Notes: generated by a model from the letters alone, not told the origin. 64,000 nucleotides of DNA from Candidatus Thiodictyon syntrophicum (GCF_002813775.1 NZ_CP020370.1:1579501-1643500), one strand, 5' to 3'; positions 1 to 9,692 are shown, counted from the stretch's first letter. Numbers and translations are program-made.

Positions 1-1
1 T

Positions 2-415
2 CGCGAACGCGGTGATGTAATCGACTGGGAGCGGCTGATCGATTTTGCCGCTGCGCAAGAACTGACTCACCGCCTGGCGTTGGGGCTGACTTATTTGGGG
101 CGAAACTTTGGGCTCAACCTTCCCGCCCCGGTGTGGTCGCGCTTGCAGCGGTGCCGGTCCGGCCTCCGCGAACGCATCGTTAACACCGCCGTGCTGGGCA
201 ATTACTCGCGTTGGTATCGTCATCCGCTCACCAAACAATGGATGATCTTCGCTGATTATTGTGGTGGTACCAAGGCCTGCGGCCCGCTCGATTTCACCGT
301 TGGCTTCTCCCATTACCTGCGGTATCGCTGGCAATTGCGGGGACGCAGTGAGATCCTCCCGGCTGTCTGGCGTGGGCTGCGGCGGCGCTTGAGCGGCACC
401 GGGCGTACCTCCTGA
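2..415 (+). CDS. Nucleotidyltransferase family protein (PF14907-like), C-terminal part
   Basis: The reading frame is open to the left edge, so only the last 137 or so residues are visible and the N-terminal nucleotidyltransferase core is outside the window. The visible part (DWERLIDFAAAQELTHRLAL and what follows) resembles the C-terminal helical region of the uncharacterised nucleotidyltransferase family PF14907. Members occur in exopolysaccharide clusters and in some lasso-peptide clusters, where one (PsmN of pseudomycoidin) has been linked to sugar addition. The stop codon overlaps the next start as TGATG, so it is translationally coupled to the ABC exporter. Substrate unknown; the family call comes from sequence style only. 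Confidence 0.6.
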   Translation, partial: RERGDVIDWERLIDFAAAQELTHRLALGLTYLGRNFGLNLPAPVWSRLQRCRSGLRERIVNTAVLGNYSRWYRHPLTKQWMIFADYCGGTKACGPLDFTVGFSHYLRYRWQLRGRSEILPAVWRGLRRRLSGTGRTS

Positions 416-2157
416 TGCTCGGTGTTTTGGCCCGCCTGTTGACCTGGCTTCCCATCCGACCAGCGGCAGAGAACAAGGTGGCTTTGGTCGATCGGGATGC
501 CATGCGTCTGTTCGCACACTATTACCGATTTGCCGGGCGGCGTTTGGCGGCCTATGCCCTGGCGGCTTCGGCGCAGTCCCTCCTGGTCCTCCCGATTTTA
601 TTCTTGATCCGGCGTGCCTTTGATCAGGCGATTCCCCATGGGGACGTCGCGGCCTTGATCAGGATCGGCCTTGCGATCATTCTGGTACGGGTGCTCTATA
701 GTCTGACCGGCTTGGGCCTCCGGGCTTACATTCTCGACCTGATCAAGCAGGCGGTCGCGCACTTGCGCCGTGATCTGCTGGATCGCCTCTATGCACTGGA
801 GCGGGACTATTTCGGCCATGCCGATCTCGATAAGATGCACGCCCGCATCGTCCTGGACAGCGAACGTTTCGACAACCTCAGCAATCGTCTCTTGTCCAGC
901 ATGTTGCCGGCCTTGTTCGGAACTGTGGCCTTGTTCCTGGTGTTGGTAGCACTGAACTGGCGGCTGGTCGCCTTGACCGCCGTGGTGCTCCCGCCCCTGG
1001 CCGTTATCGCGCGTCTGGCCGGCAGCTGGGTCAAGCGTGATGTTTACGCCTTTCAGCGCGCCTTCGAGCAGTTCAGCAAGGCGGTGCTGTTCGCCTTGCG
1101 ACAGATGGACCTGACGCGGCTCAAGGCCTGCGAAGCGATGGAACTCGGGCGTCAGTACCGCGCTGCCGAGACCGTCAGCACGGACGGACGGCGCATGGCC
1201 ATGAGCTTTGCCATACACGGCCAACTCCAGCGCAATCTGACCGGCTTGGCCGGGATAATGATCCTGGTAGCGGGCGGGTCGGGCGTAGCGGACGGGACTA
1301 TGACGCTGGGGGATCTGATGGCCTTCTACGTCGCGGCCGGCCTGCTCAACGGACAATTGGATTCACTGATTGGAGGGATGCCCGATCTCATCGCCGGGAG
1401 CGAATCGCTGGTGACACTGCGCGGAGTGCTGCGCGACGGACAAGTCGAACCGTATCGAGGCCAGCGGAGGGTGGTTTTCGATGGTGGTCTGATATTGTCG
1501 AAGGTCACCTTCGCCTACGGCGCGCACATCATTCTGCGGGACATCGAGTTGCATATCGACCCCGGCTCCAGCAGCGCGATCATCGGACCAAACGGTGCCG
1601 GCAAGAGCACCCTGCTCAACCTTTTGGTTGGTTTTAGCAAGCCCCAACTGGGCTGGCTGAGTGCGAGCGGTGTGGTCTATGAGGAACTCGACATGCGGGC
1701 CCTGCGCGCGCAAATCGGCGTCGTGATGCAGCATCCGGGTTTCTTTGCCGGGTCGGTCTTGGAGAACATCCGTTACGGTCGCCCTGAGGCAACTCTCGAC
1801 GCCGTGCGTGACGCTGCCCGGCTGGCGTTGGCGGACGAGATCATCGTCAATCTGCCGGCCGGCTACGATACCGAAATAGGTGAGGGCGGGGTCTTGTTGT
1901 CAGGAGGTGAACGCCAGCGTCTTGCCCTTGCGCGTGCGCTTCTGGGCGAGCCCAGGCTGCTGATCCTGGACGAACCAACCAATCATCTGGATAGCGACGC
2001 GATCGACCGACTGATGCGTGGATTGTTGCTCGCTCGTGCGCGCCCGGCCATCCTGACCATCAGCCATGACCCGAGCGTCATTGCCTATGCCGAGACCGTC
2101 TATCGGCTGGACGGCGGCCGACTCGCGCGGGTCGCCCCCTCTGCCGCGGGATCATGA
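415..2157 (+). CDS. ABC transporter, fused permease and ATPase (exporter type)
   Basis: 580 residues, typical of a half-size exporter that works as a homodimer in the inner membrane. Residues 1-320 form the six-helix transmembrane domain; the C-terminal ATPase has Walker A GPNGAGKST near residue 390, signature LSGGERQR near 496, Walker B LLILDEPTNHLDS near 515 and the H-loop TISHD. The ATG is chosen because it overlaps the stop of the upstream nucleotidyltransferase (TGATG). Context with an HPr-kinase-like protein, a nucleotidyltransferase and glycosyltransferases suggests export of a modified peptide or glycan, but nothing in the protein fixes the cargo. Confidence 0.85.
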   Translation: MLGVLARLLTWLPIRPAAENKVALVDRDAMRLFAHYYRFAGRRLAAYALAASAQSLLVLPILFLIRRAFDQAIPHGDVAALIRIGLAIILVRVLYSLTGLGLRAYILDLIKQAVAHLRRDLLDRLYALERDYFGHADLDKMHARIVLDSERFDNLSNRLLSSMLPALFGTVALFLVLVALNWRLVALTAVVLPPLAVIARLAGSWVKRDVYAFQRAFEQFSKAVLFALRQMDLTRLKACEAMELGRQYRAAETVSTDGRRMAMSFAIHGQLQRNLTGLAGIMILVAGGSGVADGTMTLGDLMAFYVAAGLLNGQLDSLIGGMPDLIAGSESLVTLRGVLRDGQVEPYRGQRRVVFDGGLILSKVTFAYGAHIILRDIELHIDPGSSSAIIGPNGAGKSTLLNLLVGFSKPQLGWLSASGVVYEELDMRALRAQIGVVMQHPGFFAGSVLENIRYGRPEATLDAVRDAARLALADEIIVNLPAGYDTEIGEGGVLLSGGERQRLALARALLGEPRLLILDEPTNHLDSDAIDRLMRGLLLARARPAILTISHDPSVIAYAETVYRLDGGRLARVAPSAAGS

Positions 2158-2179
2158 ACCGAGTGTGGAGCCAATCATC

Positions 2180-4006
2180 GTGAATCGCCCCCAGAGCACC
2201 GACATTCCGTCCCAACCGGAGGCCGTTCAACTGGCGTTCTTTGACACAGTCCTGGGTTCCGCAGTGCGGGCGGAAGGCTGCGCCGGCGCTATCGAGCGAC
2301 ATCTCGATCTTGCTGGCACGCTGATACGTGTGGTGTACGCCGGCGAGGGGCTGTGTTCCGCTTTCAGTCCGGCGCTTGCTCATCTTGAAGTCGACCCGGT
2401 GCGTTCGCCGGATGTCAGTTTCCATGTCTGGGACAGTGCGTTGGCCGGCGTTGCCATGCCGCTGCCGCCTTTTCCGCGCCATTGCCTTACTGACCGGGGT
2501 GACATCTGGGGGATGAACAGCCGCCGCATCCGGAGCGCGTTCCACTGGAGCGAATCCTCGGTCAATCTGATGGATCTGGAGCGCGGGATCGGCATCTACT
2601 GGGTACAAGACCAGAAGTTGCTGCCTTATTGGTGCCATGCCTCGCCCTTGCGCACGTTGTTCCATTGGTGGATGACGCATAACGGGCTACAACTGCTGCA
2701 CGCCGCCGCCGTGGGTGATGAGCATGGTGCCTTGCTCGTCACCGGCAAGGGCGGGGTGGGGAAATCCACGACGGCCCTGGCGTGCCTGACCGGCGGGATG
2801 CGCTATCTGGCCGATGATTACCTGGTAGTTGGGTTCGACCCGGAGCCGCGCGTCTATAGTCTGTATGCCACGGCGAAAATGGAGCCAAGCCAACTGGAGC
2901 GGTTCCCCGAGTTTGAACCGTTGCTGACCAACCGGCCCTATCTTGACGCTGAAAAAGCCGTGGTACAGTTGTGGCCTGCGTATCGTGACCGCCTGGTTCG
3001 CTCTATGCCCCTCAAGGCGTTAGCTACGCCACGCTTCGCCGGGGAGGGCAATACCTCGTTCGGCCGGGTATCGACTATCGTCCTGCAACGGGCCGCCGCG
3101 TTCACCACGCTGTCGCAACTGCCACATTCTGGACATTGTAATTACGTCTTTATCGCGCGGTTGGCAAGCCGGTTGCCCGGTCTGGAGATTGCTTTGGGTT
3201 GGGACCTCGCCACCATACCCGCGGCCATACGCGACCTGCTGCGGCTTCCGTCAGAGGACCTCGCGGCCTTGGCCTTACCGAGCGCCCCGCCGCAGGATCA
3301 AGCTTCGCGTCCGCTGATTAGCGTGGTCATCCCGATCTATAATGGCGCGGCGTTTCTCCGTGAGGCGGTCGCCAACGTGCTGGCGCAGAACTATCCAGCC
3401 GTGGAAATCATCGTGGTGGACGATGGCTCCACGGATGCCATTGATGAGGCCGTGGCGCAACTGCCGGTGGACGTCCGCTTCTTCCGTCAAGCCAACTCAG
3501 GGGCCGCCGCGGCGCGCAACCGCGGTATTAAGGATACGTCGGGAGAGTTCATCGCCTTCCTGGATGTCGATGACCTCTGGCCGGACGGCAATCTGGTCCT
3601 GCTTACGGACCTGCTTGGCGGTCGCCCGGACCTGGATTTCATCCACGGCTATGCACAGCTGATGGTCTATAATGACGCGACCTGCGCTTTCGAGTACGTC
3701 GGTAATCCGCGGGAGTCTTTCCCCTACTATATCGGCGCTGGCTTGTACCGGCGCCGGGCGTTTGAGGCGATCGGTTTATTCGATACGGAATTGCGTTTCG
3801 CGGAGGATACTGACTGGTTTAACCGCGCCGCCGAGCAGCAACTCCCCAGCGAGCGTTTGGACATGGTGACGCTGCATGTGCGCCGCCATGATGCTAATAT
3901 GACGGCGGGTAAGTCGATGGTGGAACTCAACGCCCTGCGGGTGTTCAAAAAGGCGCTGGATCGGCGCCGCGCCGCGGCGTATCCGGATCAGTCCGAGGGG
4001 CGCTGA
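2180..4006 (+). CDS. HPr-kinase-like domain fused to a family 2 glycosyltransferase
   Basis: Two enzymes in one chain of about 608 residues. The N-terminal half carries an HPr kinase/phosphorylase-like P-loop, TGKGGVGKSTTALACL near residues 187-202, followed by YLADDYLVV as in HprK-related kinases. From about residue 375 a GT2 domain begins (PLISVVIPIYNGAAFL, then IIVVDDGSTD and the divalent-metal motif FLDVDDLWP). The frame is open from an ATG at 2066 inside the ABC gene, but GTG 2180 has a GGAG nine bases upstream and begins just past the previous stop, so it is preferred. In lasso-peptide clusters such stand-alone kinases phosphorylate the peptide; in polysaccharide clusters their role is unclear. 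The fusion to a glycosyltransferase is the odd feature. Confidence 0.75.
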   Translation: MNRPQSTDIPSQPEAVQLAFFDTVLGSAVRAEGCAGAIERHLDLAGTLIRVVYAGEGLCSAFSPALAHLEVDPVRSPDVSFHVWDSALAGVAMPLPPFPRHCLTDRGDIWGMNSRRIRSAFHWSESSVNLMDLERGIGIYWVQDQKLLPYWCHASPLRTLFHWWMTHNGLQLLHAAAVGDEHGALLVTGKGGVGKSTTALACLTGGMRYLADDYLVVGFDPEPRVYSLYATAKMEPSQLERFPEFEPLLTNRPYLDAEKAVVQLWPAYRDRLVRSMPLKALATPRFAGEGNTSFGRVSTIVLQRAAAFTTLSQLPHSGHCNYVFIARLASRLPGLEIALGWDLATIPAAIRDLLRLPSEDLAALALPSAPPQDQASRPLISVVIPIYNGAAFLREAVANVLAQNYPAVEIIVVDDGSTDAIDEAVAQLPVDVRFFRQANSGAAAARNRGIKDTSGEFIAFLDVDDLWPDGNLVLLTDLLGGRPDLDFIHGYAQLMVYNDATCAFEYVGNPRESFPYYIGAGLYRRRAFEAIGLFDTELRFAEDTDWFNRAAEQQLPSERLDMVTLHVRRHDANMTAGKSMVELNALRVFKKALDRRRAAAYPDQSEGR

Positions 4007-4010
4007 GGTC

Positions 4011-4883
4011 GTGGTACTAAGAGAGATTCTGGGGAGGCTCGGGGTCCGTCAGTGGTATGACTCTCGACGCGCGATACCTGGCGTCGTCCGGCCCCGCACC
4101 ATCCTGATGACCGGGGCGGCCGGCAGGATCGCAAGTCAAATCCGCCCCTTATTGGCACGAGCCTATCCGCGGGTTCGCCTGACGGATTGCCAGGCAATCA
4201 CGGAGTTGGCAAAAAACGAGGAATTCCAACCGGCCGACCTGACCGATCGGGATTCGATCGAACGGGTGGTCGCAGGCGTGGAAGGAATCATCCATCTCGG
4301 CGGAATCGCCGGCGAAGCGGCATTCGACCAACTGCTTGCCGTCAATGTGTCCGGTACCATCAATTTGTTCGAGTCGGCGCGCCGACACGGGGTGTCGCGA
4401 ATCGTCTTCGCCAGTACCTTGCATGTCCTTGGTTTCTATGATAGGACGCAGATCATCTCACCGGACAGCGCGCCTCGGCCCGATAGCCGCTACGCCGTCA
4501 GTAAGCTGTTTGGCGAGAATTTGGGTCGGCTCTATGCTGATAAATATGGGATGCGGGTCTGTTGCCTGCGTATCGGCCATGCCGTGGCGACTCGCGCCGA
4601 GGCCGAGCCCGACATCTGGATCGGACCCCTGGATTTGGTTGCGTTGATCCGGATCGGTCTGGAACATCCGGATTTACGGTTTGAAGTGCTTCACGCCGTT
4701 GCCCAGTACACCGGCTCTGATATTGGTCAGGATCGTGCCAGGCGCATTTACGGTTGGGTGTGTCGTGAAGCGGGTGGGGATTATGGCGCCGCGCAGTCGG
4801 AAGTCACCCGGTGGTTTCCTGGAGACGCGATAGCACGGCGTGTGCGCGGTGGGGTCTTTGCCAGCACCGATGCCCTTCGCTGA
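4011..4883 (+). CDS. NAD-dependent epimerase/dehydratase, uronate-dehydrogenase-like
   Basis: 290-residue short-chain dehydrogenase of the extended type. The Rossmann motif is TGAAGRIASQI, with residues VEGIIHLGGIAGE and VNVSGTINLFESARRHGVSRIVFAST in the expected order, and the catalytic Tyr-x3-Lys in DSRYAVSKLFGENL. The pattern best matches uronate dehydrogenases, which oxidise hexuronic acids with NAD+, rather than UDP-glucose 4-epimerases, but a nucleotide-sugar role is equally plausible next to glycosyltransferases. It starts with GTG four bases after the fused kinase gene, so it is in the same operon. The first 25 residues (before RTILMTGAAG) are longer than usual, so the real start may be slightly downstream. 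Confidence 0.7.
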   Translation: MVLREILGRLGVRQWYDSRRAIPGVVRPRTILMTGAAGRIASQIRPLLARAYPRVRLTDCQAITELAKNEEFQPADLTDRDSIERVVAGVEGIIHLGGIAGEAAFDQLLAVNVSGTINLFESARRHGVSRIVFASTLHVLGFYDRTQIISPDSAPRPDSRYAVSKLFGENLGRLYADKYGMRVCCLRIGHAVATRAEAEPDIWIGPLDLVALIRIGLEHPDLRFEVLHAVAQYTGSDIGQDRARRIYGWVCREAGGDYGAAQSEVTRWFPGDAIARRVRGGVFASTDALR

Positions 4884-5012
4884 ATCAGTCGTAGGGGGCT
4901 GCATCAGACGCGCCGGGTGCAGCCTACCGGGAGACGGGTTGCGGTGGAGTCGGCGCGACGCGCTCGGCAGATACTCAACCCAGATGAAAAGTGTTTTATT
5001 TGAGGTGAAGTC

Positions 5013-5732
5013 ATGAAGAGGGTCGGGCTCGTCAGTATCATTATTCCCGTCTTCAACGGTGAAGAATTTCTCGCTGCCGCGCTCGCCAGCATCCGCGAAC
5101 AGGATTACGCATCGAGTGAAATCATCGTGGTGGATGATGGCTCGACGGACGGCACGGGGAAACTTGTTCGCGGCCTGGGTACTGACATCTGCTACCTTTA
5201 CCAGGGCAATGCTGGCCCGGCGGCGGCCCGTAACCGTGGTTTGGCGGCGGCGCAGGGTGATTTGATCGCTTTTCTGGACGCCGATGACTGGTGGCCCTAC
5301 GATAGCCTCAGCCGCCGCGTATCCTGCCTAGTCGATGATCCGCAACGCAGTGGTGTCATTGGCTATACGCAATTGATGATTGGTGCCGGGAGCGCTGCCC
5401 CGGTGGGAGACTATAGCCCCTGGGGCGCACCCCAGGCGACCCTGAATCTGGGCGGTGTGCTGATTCAGCACAATGCGTTTTCCCGGGTCGGTGGTTTTGA
5501 CGAGACGCAAGCCTACGCCGAAGATGCCGAGTGGCTGTTGCGCGCCCGTGAGGCGGGCCTGCGCTTCGCTGTTCAGCGCACGGTGACACTGATGGCGCGT
5601 CGGCATTCCGGCAACATGACCAATCGGCTGGCGCCCAGTCTGCGCTTTTTGGCCCAGGCTCTGCATCATTCGCTCGCGCGGCGGCGGGCTGCGGCGAATC
5701 TGGCGCTGGCTGATTTCGAGGAGTGCCGCTGA
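5013..5732 (+). CDS. Glycosyltransferase family 2
   Basis: 239-residue GT-A fold enzyme that transfers a sugar from an activated donor. It begins with VSIIIPVFNGEEFLAAALAS, followed by IIVVDDGSTDGT and the metal/donor-binding LIAFLDADDWWP; later residues include the AEDAEWLLRA segment typical of the acceptor side. It closely resembles the C-terminal GT2 domain of the fusion protein at 2180-4006, pointing to duplication within the cluster. The ATG has a good ribosome site (GAGGTGAAGTC). A 129-base gap separates it from the dehydrogenase gene, and its stop overlaps the next start as TGATG. No membrane segment is seen, so it probably acts at the cytoplasmic face. Confidence 0.85.
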   Translation: MKRVGLVSIIIPVFNGEEFLAAALASIREQDYASSEIIVVDDGSTDGTGKLVRGLGTDICYLYQGNAGPAAARNRGLAAAQGDLIAFLDADDWWPYDSLSRRVSCLVDDPQRSGVIGYTQLMIGAGSAAPVGDYSPWGAPQATLNLGGVLIQHNAFSRVGGFDETQAYAEDAEWLLRAREAGLRFAVQRTVTLMARRHSGNMTNRLAPSLRFLAQALHHSLARRRAAANLALADFEECR

Positions 5733-6871
5733 TGAAGACACTGTGGCTGATCCCGTCCTTTTGGCCGACGCGCGGTGGGATCGAGACTGCCGGTTTACTG
5801 CTTGGGAAGGGCTTGCAGGCTAAAGGCCACGAATTGCTGATTGTCACCGATGAGGGAGACCCCGCGGCGGCAGCGGAAGAGACGGTGGCGGGACTGCCCG
5901 TCATTCGCCTGCCAGTCTATCGGGCACTGGTCGCGGCCAGCCCGGCCGCGCTCCTGAGGGTCGCGCAGCGCCTGACGGCATTGGCGGCAGCGTTCAGGCC
6001 CGATTTGGTTCATTTGCATCTGGTGGGGCCTGCGCCCATGGGTTTGTTCGCCTTGCGGCTGCGCGAAACCTTGGGAGTGCCGCTGCTGTTGACTGTGCAT
6101 GACGATGTGCAGGGGTTGCGGGCGGGGGCGAGTACCGTCTTGGGGCGCTGCTTTGAGGCAGCCGACTGGGTTACGACCCTGTCGCAGACCTTTATGACGG
6201 ATGTGTTGGGCTTGGCGCCGCATCTGACGGAGCGCGCTTCGATCATCTATCCGGGGCTGGTGGGCGCGGCGCGGGAGTTGAGGTCGTTGCGGGCGCCAGT
6301 ACCGGAGTTTCTGTGCCTGGGGCGGGTGTCGCACGAGAAGGGCCTGGACCTGGTCTTGACGGCCTTTGCCAAAGTGGTGCAAACGCACGCTACCACGCGG
6401 CTGATCATCGCCGGTGATGGGCCAGCTCGTCACTTGCTGGAGCGTCAGGCGTGGGAGTTGGAGGTGAGCGAGCGGGTGACCTTTACCGGAACGGTAAGCG
6501 ATGAGGAACGGGCCGAGCTGTTCGGGCGCGCGCTGGCAGTGGTGATGCCCTCGCGTCATCGAGAAGGTTTTGGACTGGTGGCGCTGGAGGCGGCGCAACA
6601 CGGGCGGGCGGTGATCGCCGCCAGAGCGGGGGCTTTGAGCGAGGCAGTATCATTGCTGGGCAACGGCCTACTCATCGCGCAAGAAGATGCAGGAGCACTT
6701 TCCGCCGCCATGACGCAACTACTGTTGCATCCAGACGATGCGCAACGGATGGGGGCGGCGGGGCAGGCACAGGCGGCCCTTCTTTTCAGCCAGGAGGCGT
6801 GTGCTGCCAAGTACAGTGCCTTGTATGTCAAACTCAGACAAACACCTGCGATCGATGCCCATTCGGGCTAA
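5732..6871 (+). CDS. Glycosyltransferase family 4
   Basis: About 379 residues, GT-B fold retaining glycosyltransferase. The N-terminal Rossmann domain starts LWLIPSFWPTRGGIETAG; the C-terminal donor-binding domain has FLCLGRVSHEKGLDLVLTAF, RLIIAGDGPARHLLERQA, and the GPGTF signature region MPSRHREGFGLVALEAAQHG with the conserved EGFG-x5-E glutamates. ATG 5732 overlaps the previous stop as TGATG and is chosen over the in-frame GTG at 5723. It is the last gene of the left-hand cluster; after it the sequence becomes visibly more GC-rich. Likely builds a glycan with the two GT2 modules. Confidence 0.85.
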   Translation: MKTLWLIPSFWPTRGGIETAGLLLGKGLQAKGHELLIVTDEGDPAAAAEETVAGLPVIRLPVYRALVAASPAALLRVAQRLTALAAAFRPDLVHLHLVGPAPMGLFALRLRETLGVPLLLTVHDDVQGLRAGASTVLGRCFEAADWVTTLSQTFMTDVLGLAPHLTERASIIYPGLVGAARELRSLRAPVPEFLCLGRVSHEKGLDLVLTAFAKVVQTHATTRLIIAGDGPARHLLERQAWELEVSERVTFTGTVSDEERAELFGRALAVVMPSRHREGFGLVALEAAQHGRAVIAARAGALSEAVSLLGNGLLIAQEDAGALSAAMTQLLLHPDDAQRMGAAGQAQAALLFSQEACAAKYSALYVKLRQTPAIDAHSG

Positions 6872-6925
6872 GATCGTCCTTGCGACCCTGTTGCGTCCTT
6901 CACCGCGGAGACTCTGGTCCACGTC

Positions 6926-8932
6926 ATGAGCAAGCCACACCCGTTACTCGCCTCCCGCACCCTGGACAGCCTGGACAGCCTGGGTAAGGTGGTCACGGCG
7001 CGCGACGCGGTGCGCCTGATCGACCGCGGCGACACCCTGGCGACCGGCGGCTTTGTCGGGATCGGCTTTGCCGAAGGCCTGGCCGTGGCCCTGGAGGAGC
7101 GCTTTCTGGAGACCGGCGAGCCCCGTGACCTGACCCTGATGTATGCCGCCGGGCAGGGCGACGGCGGTGAGCGGGGCCTGAACCACCTGGCCCACGAGGG
7201 GCTGCTGCGGCGCACCATCGGCGGCCACTGGGGCCTGGCCCCCAAGCTCGGTCGGCTTGCGACCGGCAACCGGATCGAGGCGTACAACCTGCCCCAGGGG
7301 GTGATCTCGCACTGGTTTCGAGACGTGGCGGCCGGGCGCCCGGGGGTCTTCTCGCGCATCGGGCTCGGTACCTTCGTGGACCCCCGCCACGGGGGCGGCA
7401 GGCTCAACGCCCGGACCACCGAGGAGATCGTGGAAGTGGTGACCCTCCAGGGCCAGGAGTATCTGTTCTACCCCAGCCGGCCGGTCGACGTGGCCCTGCT
7501 GCGCGGGACGACCGGGGACTCGGACGGCAACATCACGATGGAGAAGGAGGCCCTGTTCCTGGAGGCCCTGGCCATCGCCACCGCCGCCCACAATTCGGGG
7601 GGGCTGGTGATCGTGCAGGTGGAGCGCATCGCCGAGCGCGGCACCCTGCCGGCCAAGGCGGTGAAGATCCCCGGCGTGCTGGTGGACTGCGTGGTGGTTG
7701 CCGAGGCCCCGGAGCACCACTGGCAGACCTTCGCCACGCCCTACGATGCGGCCTTCAGCAGCGAGATGCGCGCGCCGATGCGCTCGGTCGCCCCCATGCC
7801 GCTCGACCCGCGCAAGATCATCGCGCGCCGCGCGGCCTGTGAGCTCAAGCCCAACAGCGTGGTGAATCTGGGGATCGGGATGCCGGAGGGGGTGGCCAAC
7901 GTGGCCCATGAGGAGCGCATCCTGGAACTCCTGACGCTGACCACCGAGCCCGGGACCATCGGCGGACTGCCCGCCGGGGGGCTCAATTTCGGTGCCGCCC
8001 GCAACGCCCAGGCGATCATCGACCAGCCGGCCCAGTTCGATTTCTACGATGGCGGGGGCCTGGACCTGGCCTGCCTGGGGATGGCCCAGACGGACCGCGA
8101 GGGCAACGTCAATGTCAGCAAGTTCGGCAGCAAGCTGGCCGGGGCCGGGGGCTTCATCAATATCAGTCAGAGTGCCAAGACCCTGGTCTTCGTCGGTACC
8201 TTCACCGCCGGCAAGTGTCGGCTCGCGGTGGCGGACGGGCGCCTGGAGATCCATGAGGACGGGCCCGCGGCCAAGTTCGTGGAGGCGGTCGAACATCGGA
8301 CCTACAGCGGCCGCTATGCCGTCGCCAAGGGTCAGCCGGTGCTCTATGTGACCGAGCGCTGTGTCTTTCGCCTGCGCCCGGACGGCCTGGAACTGATCGA
8401 GATCGCCCCCGGGGTGGACTTGGAGCGCGACATCCTGGCGCGCATGGCCTTCCGGCCGATCATGGACCGGCCCCCGCGCCTGATGGACGCGCGTATCTTC
8501 CGCCACCCCTCAATGGGACTGCGGGCGGATCTCTTGGAGATCCCGTTGGACGAACGCCTGACTTACGACCCGCGCTCGCAACGGTTCTTCGTCAACTTCG
8601 AGCGCCTGACCATCAAGACCGAGGAGGATATCGCCGCGGTGCGGGCGGCGGTCAGCGCCAAGCTTGGACCCCTGGGCCGCAAGGTGGACGTGATCCTCAA
8701 TTATGACCACTTCAGCATTCGCCCGGACCTGGAGGAGGCCTACATCGCCATGGTGAAGGACCTGGCCGGGCGCTACTATGCGGGGGTAACCCGCTACACC
8801 ACCAGCACCTTCCTACGCATGAAGCTCGGCCGCGCCCTGGCGGCACGACCCTTGGCCCCCCACATCTACGAAAGCGAGGAGGAGGCGCGCGCACCGCTGC
8901 ACGAGGACGGGGCCGCAAATCCTCTCACGTGA
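6926..8932 (+). CDS. Acyl-CoA:acetate/3-ketoacid (propionate-type) CoA transferase, long form
   Basis: 668-residue family I CoA transferase with both alpha-like and beta-like halves in one chain. The N-terminal half has [20 protein letters not shown]; the second half has [18 protein letters not shown] and [15 protein letters not shown], where Glu341 fits the catalytic glutamate that forms the glutamyl-CoA thioester. YdiF and propionate CoA transferases are about 530 residues; this one has an extra C-terminal domain of about 130 residues (from [13 protein letters not shown]) seen in a long subgroup. It lies near a phasin and a thiolase, so a role in moving CoA between short-chain acids and the PHA precursor pool is likely. 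Cytoplasmic. Confidence 0.8.
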   Translation: MSKPHPLLASRTLDSLDSLGKVVTARDAVRLIDRGDTLATGGFVGIGFAEGLAVALEERFLETGEPRDLTLMYAAGQGDGGERGLNHLAHEGLLRRTIGGHWGLAPKLGRLATGNRIEAYNLPQGVISHWFRDVAAGRPGVFSRIGLGTFVDPRHGGGRLNARTTEEIVEVVTLQGQEYLFYPSRPVDVALLRGTTGDSDGNITMEKEALFLEALAIATAAHNSGGLVIVQVERIAERGTLPAKAVKIPGVLVDCVVVAEAPEHHWQTFATPYDAAFSSEMRAPMRSVAPMPLDPRKIIARRAACELKPNSVVNLGIGMPEGVANVAHEERILELLTLTTEPGTIGGLPAGGLNFGAARNAQAIIDQPAQFDFYDGGGLDLACLGMAQTDREGNVNVSKFGSKLAGAGGFINISQSAKTLVFVGTFTAGKCRLAVADGRLEIHEDGPAAKFVEAVEHRTYSGRYAVAKGQPVLYVTERCVFRLRPDGLELIEIAPGVDLERDILARMAFRPIMDRPPRLMDARIFRHPSMGLRADLLEIPLDERLTYDPRSQRFFVNFERLTIKTEEDIAAVRAAVSAKLGPLGRKVDVILNYDHFSIRPDLEEAYIAMVKDLAGRYYAGVTRYTTSTFLRMKLGRALAARPLAPHIYESEEEARAPLHEDGAANPLT

Positions 8933-8988
8933 GAGAATCTCTTGATCTTCGGGTGCCGGGCGGGTCGGGAAACCCGCCCGGCAAGGCC

Positions 8989-9417
8989 TCAGGTCTTGGT
9001 GACCTTTTTCACCATATCCTGGATCTCGGCGAGCCCCTCGTTCATCCGCGACTGGATGATTTCCAGCGAGTCGGTGTTGGATTTGGTCATGACCTCGGCC
9101 AGTTCCTTCACGTTGGCGAAGGCCTTCTCGAACGCCTGCTTGGCGAGATCCGCCTGCTTTTCAGTCAGTTCCTTGGGGTCCTTGACGGAGGACAGCTCGG
9201 AGGTCGCCACGCGCATCTGCTCCAAGGCGTCCTTGACGATCTCGGTCTGGCGCTTGATCAGGGCCTGAGCGCCATCGCTGGCCGCCTTGGTGGCCGCGGT
9301 GACCGCCTCGATGTTCTTGCGGTAGGCCGCCATCATCGCGTCCATGTCCAGGCCCGGGATCTGCATCTGCTTGAACATGGACTCGAAATCGGTAAAGGGG
9401 TTCTTGGTTTCGCTCAT
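8989..9417 (-). CDS. Phasin family protein (PHA granule surface), first copy
   Basis: 142-residue, largely helical, charged protein starting MSETKNPFTDFESMFKQM, with the phasin pattern MMAAYRKNIEAVTAATKAA and EKAFANVKELAEVM. Phasins coat PHA granules and control their number and size. The frame is open further upstream, but the ATG at 9417 is preceded by GAGGAGAACCTGAAA, an excellent ribosome site. It is convergent with the CoA-transferase gene and divergent from the thiolase gene, so granule coat and precursor synthesis sit together. It lacks the TTGTTGCA-type operator seen in front of the second phasin gene near 33.3 kb. Confidence 0.85.
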   Translation of the reverse strand: MSETKNPFTDFESMFKQMQIPGLDMDAMMAAYRKNIEAVTAATKAASDGAQALIKRQTEIVKDALEQMRVATSELSSVKDPKELTEKQADLAKQAFEKAFANVKELAEVMTKSNTDSLEIIQSRMNEGLAEIQDMVKKVTKT

Positions 9418-9692
9418 TTTCAGGTTCTCCTCTGGTCGTTTGACGGGCCGCGTACAATGGCGGCGAACCCGCACTTTATGTGAGCGGCGGGATCAGGGTC
9501 AAATCGGAATCGCCGGACGGCCGTCCCGGGACCCGCCCGTCACCCGTCCAGGGGGCGGGGGACGCCGCGGCGCTTGGCGGTTTCGGCCGCAGGCTTTACG
9601 ATCGCCACCCCAGACAACAAACCCGGTCCCCCCGACCCGGGGCGGACTCACCACCACCACCAGTATCCAACACGAAACGAGGAGATATCCGC

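Noticed and set aside
2066-2179. Upstream ATG extension of the kinase-glycosyltransferase gene
   Set aside because: Would overlap the ABC gene by 92 bases; the GTG at 2180 has a ribosome site.
6944-8506. 520-residue minus-strand frame opposite the CoA transferase
   Set aside because: Gln/His/Gly-rich shadow; the plus-strand frame is clearly the gene.
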